In this document: piece by piece, positions 63,000 through 64,000 of the stretch
Numbering within the stretch: position 1 is the stretch's first letter
Layout of the letters: the number at the start of each line of letters is the position of its first letter
Assembly (NCBI GenBank): GCA_034509735.1
Contig: JACGWO010000002.1
Span: forward strand, 49,597,115 to 49,661,114
Length of the DNA: 64,000 bases
Direction: 5' to 3'
From: Sesamum alatum
Taxonomy: Eukaryota; Streptophyta; Magnoliopsida; Lamiales; Pedaliaceae
The notes under the pieces: model-generated
The model's database searches: none
Told to the model about the DNA's origin: nothing
What the model saw: the letters and a program-made list of their open reading frames with translations, nothing else
Position numbers and translations under genes: made by a program

Positions 63000-63531
63000 G
63001 GATCAGATAAGAGTTTGATTATCATGTATTTATTTACCTTGTCCTAGGATTGAATATGTACAAAATTCCTCCAACCATGCCTCCAAAAATAGGCAAAAAG
63101 ATTTAATGGAGAAGTCTGTCAGACAGCTGCAAGACCATCCCAGCTAGCCGGAGCTAGCAGAGAACGATCCTCTACTGCCCACACGGCCCAGCAACCTGAG
63201 CCAAGGAGCTGTTAATCACGCTCTGGTCAAGCAGCCATGGTTCATCCACCAGACTTGATTTCCTGTCTCCTTAGAACTCAAGGATACAGAGGTACGAGCC
63301 TATAGAACAGATCCTGTTCAAGTAAGGTCGTGCCCTCTCTTGCACCTCTTCCTTTCTATAAAAACAGATTTTACTTTGTAAACCAGCAATGTGGGATTCT
63401 GTTTTTGCTGGGCTTGGATCCACCCGCCTTTGTGCTGCTGTTGCTAGTCTAATAAACTGGCTTGGGTTTGACCCGGTCGGTAATGGGTACGGGTACCTGT
63501 TCTTGGGTTCTTCTGTTTCTACAATTCGTTT
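63000..63531. other. HSF 3' region and unexplained GC-balanced sequence
   Basis: After the HSF 3' UTR, sequence from about 63110 to 63531 is less AT-rich than usual and reads open on the minus strand in line with the calmodulin-like fragment, but it matches no family I know. It may be part of a decayed retroelement that joined the fragment. Confidence 0.4.
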
Positions 63532-63618
63532 ACTAATCTTGCCGGCTCTGTCGGCGTCGAACAAAGTGAAGGCTTCCTCCATCGATGATACCTGATCGTC
63601 GCTCAGAGCTTTCCCCAT
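63532..63618 (-). pseudogene. Calmodulin-like (CML13/14-type) N-terminal fragment
   Basis: The minus strand encodes MGKALSDDQVSSMEEAFTLF followed by DADRAGKIS, closely matching the first 29 residues of plant CML13/CML14 (Met-Gly-Lys start, LSDDQVSSMKEAF and the first EF-hand loop). After KIS the likeness stops and unrelated codons follow; the other EF-hands are nowhere in the window. The first calcium loop is altered (DADRAG in place of DTDGDG). It is either a pseudogene fragment carried by another sequence or, less likely, a first exon of a gene whose later exons I failed to see. Confidence 0.55.
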
Positions 63619-63802
63619 TTCCGACTCTTTTTCCGTTCCCCTTTTCCCTGGGTTTAGAGAAGTGTAGCAAATTACAAACTTCACCTTTCAGTTTGTGGGT
63701 AGGATTGTAAATAAGTCGAATCGAGTCCAACGTTTATTGTTCAAGCATGTTCAAATTATTATTGAACTTGAAAATTTGTGTTTGGGCTTCATTTAATTTA
63801 TA

Positions 63803-64000
63803 GGGTGGATTACAATAATTTTTTATAAAGATTGACATAATTATAGATATTTATTTATTATTTTAAAAAAATTATAAAATACTTTTGAAATTTATAATCA
63901 TCTAATAAATAATTTATTTTTATAAATGAACTGATCAAAATATCTTTTTATGTAAATTTAAGATATATTTGCGCTATAAAATTAAGAATTATATTCTGTA
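63803..64000. mobile_element. Left part of a diverged relative of the 2633-3054 element
   Basis: Starting at GGGTGGATTACA, the sequence follows the element at 2633 in order: TTGACATAATTA, the AAAATTATAAA region, TAATCATCTAATAAATAA, and then ATATCTTTTTATG. It is cut by the window edge, so neither the right terminus nor a target duplication can be seen. Confidence 0.6.

Overview
The window is nuclear DNA of a flowering plant, almost certainly a eudicot. Genes are widely spaced with GT-AG introns, non-coding DNA is strongly AT-rich, and the families are plant ones: remorin, R2R3-MYB, RUP, FLA, CLE, class B HSF, plant MBD. The inverted-repeat elements look like those of asterid genomes, but I cannot name the species. 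All exon joins below come from reading splice signals and keeping the frame; no transcript was available.

Layout, left to right: remorin (+); R2R3-MYB (-); LAF1/MYB19-type R2R3-MYB (-); CFIm25 polyadenylation factor (-); RUP WD40 repressor of UV-B signalling (-); an 87-residue complex I-type subunit whose 25-codon second exon lies 1.9 kb away (-); F-box protein (+); membrane steroid-binding protein (+); FLA21-type fasciclin protein (+); two tandem CLE peptide genes (+); a double-MBD protein (+); ARFRP1-like GTPase (-); phosphatase inhibitor 2, with a start codon split by an intron (+); SIS-domain protein (+); TMEM161-like membrane protein (+); class B heat shock factor with two upstream ORFs (+); and a calmodulin-like fragment (-).

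The genes are not an operon or a pathway. What links them is ancestry: MYB19/LAF1, RUP, MSBP, MBD13, ARFRP1-like, inhibitor-2, SIS and TMEM161-like occur together, as I recall it, in the Arabidopsis At5g52180-At5g52260 block, and remorin, MYB45, MSBP2 and the F-box protein in the related At3g48880-At3g48940 block. The window looks like an unfractionated version of a region that Arabidopsis holds in two or three partial copies.

The intergenic DNA is rich in short non-autonomous DNA transposons. Four have long terminal inverted repeats and 9-10 bp target duplications that I could read directly or nearly so (2633-3054, 25435-25617, 34512-35027, 61216-61540), which points to Mutator-like elements. 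A hAT-type element with an 8 bp duplication lies at 18461-19008. Two elements of about 1.1 kb (23245-24365 and 28747-29863) have long inverted termini, and the second carries a GC-rich insert that may be a captured gene fragment. A diverged copy of the first family begins at 63803 and runs off the right edge.
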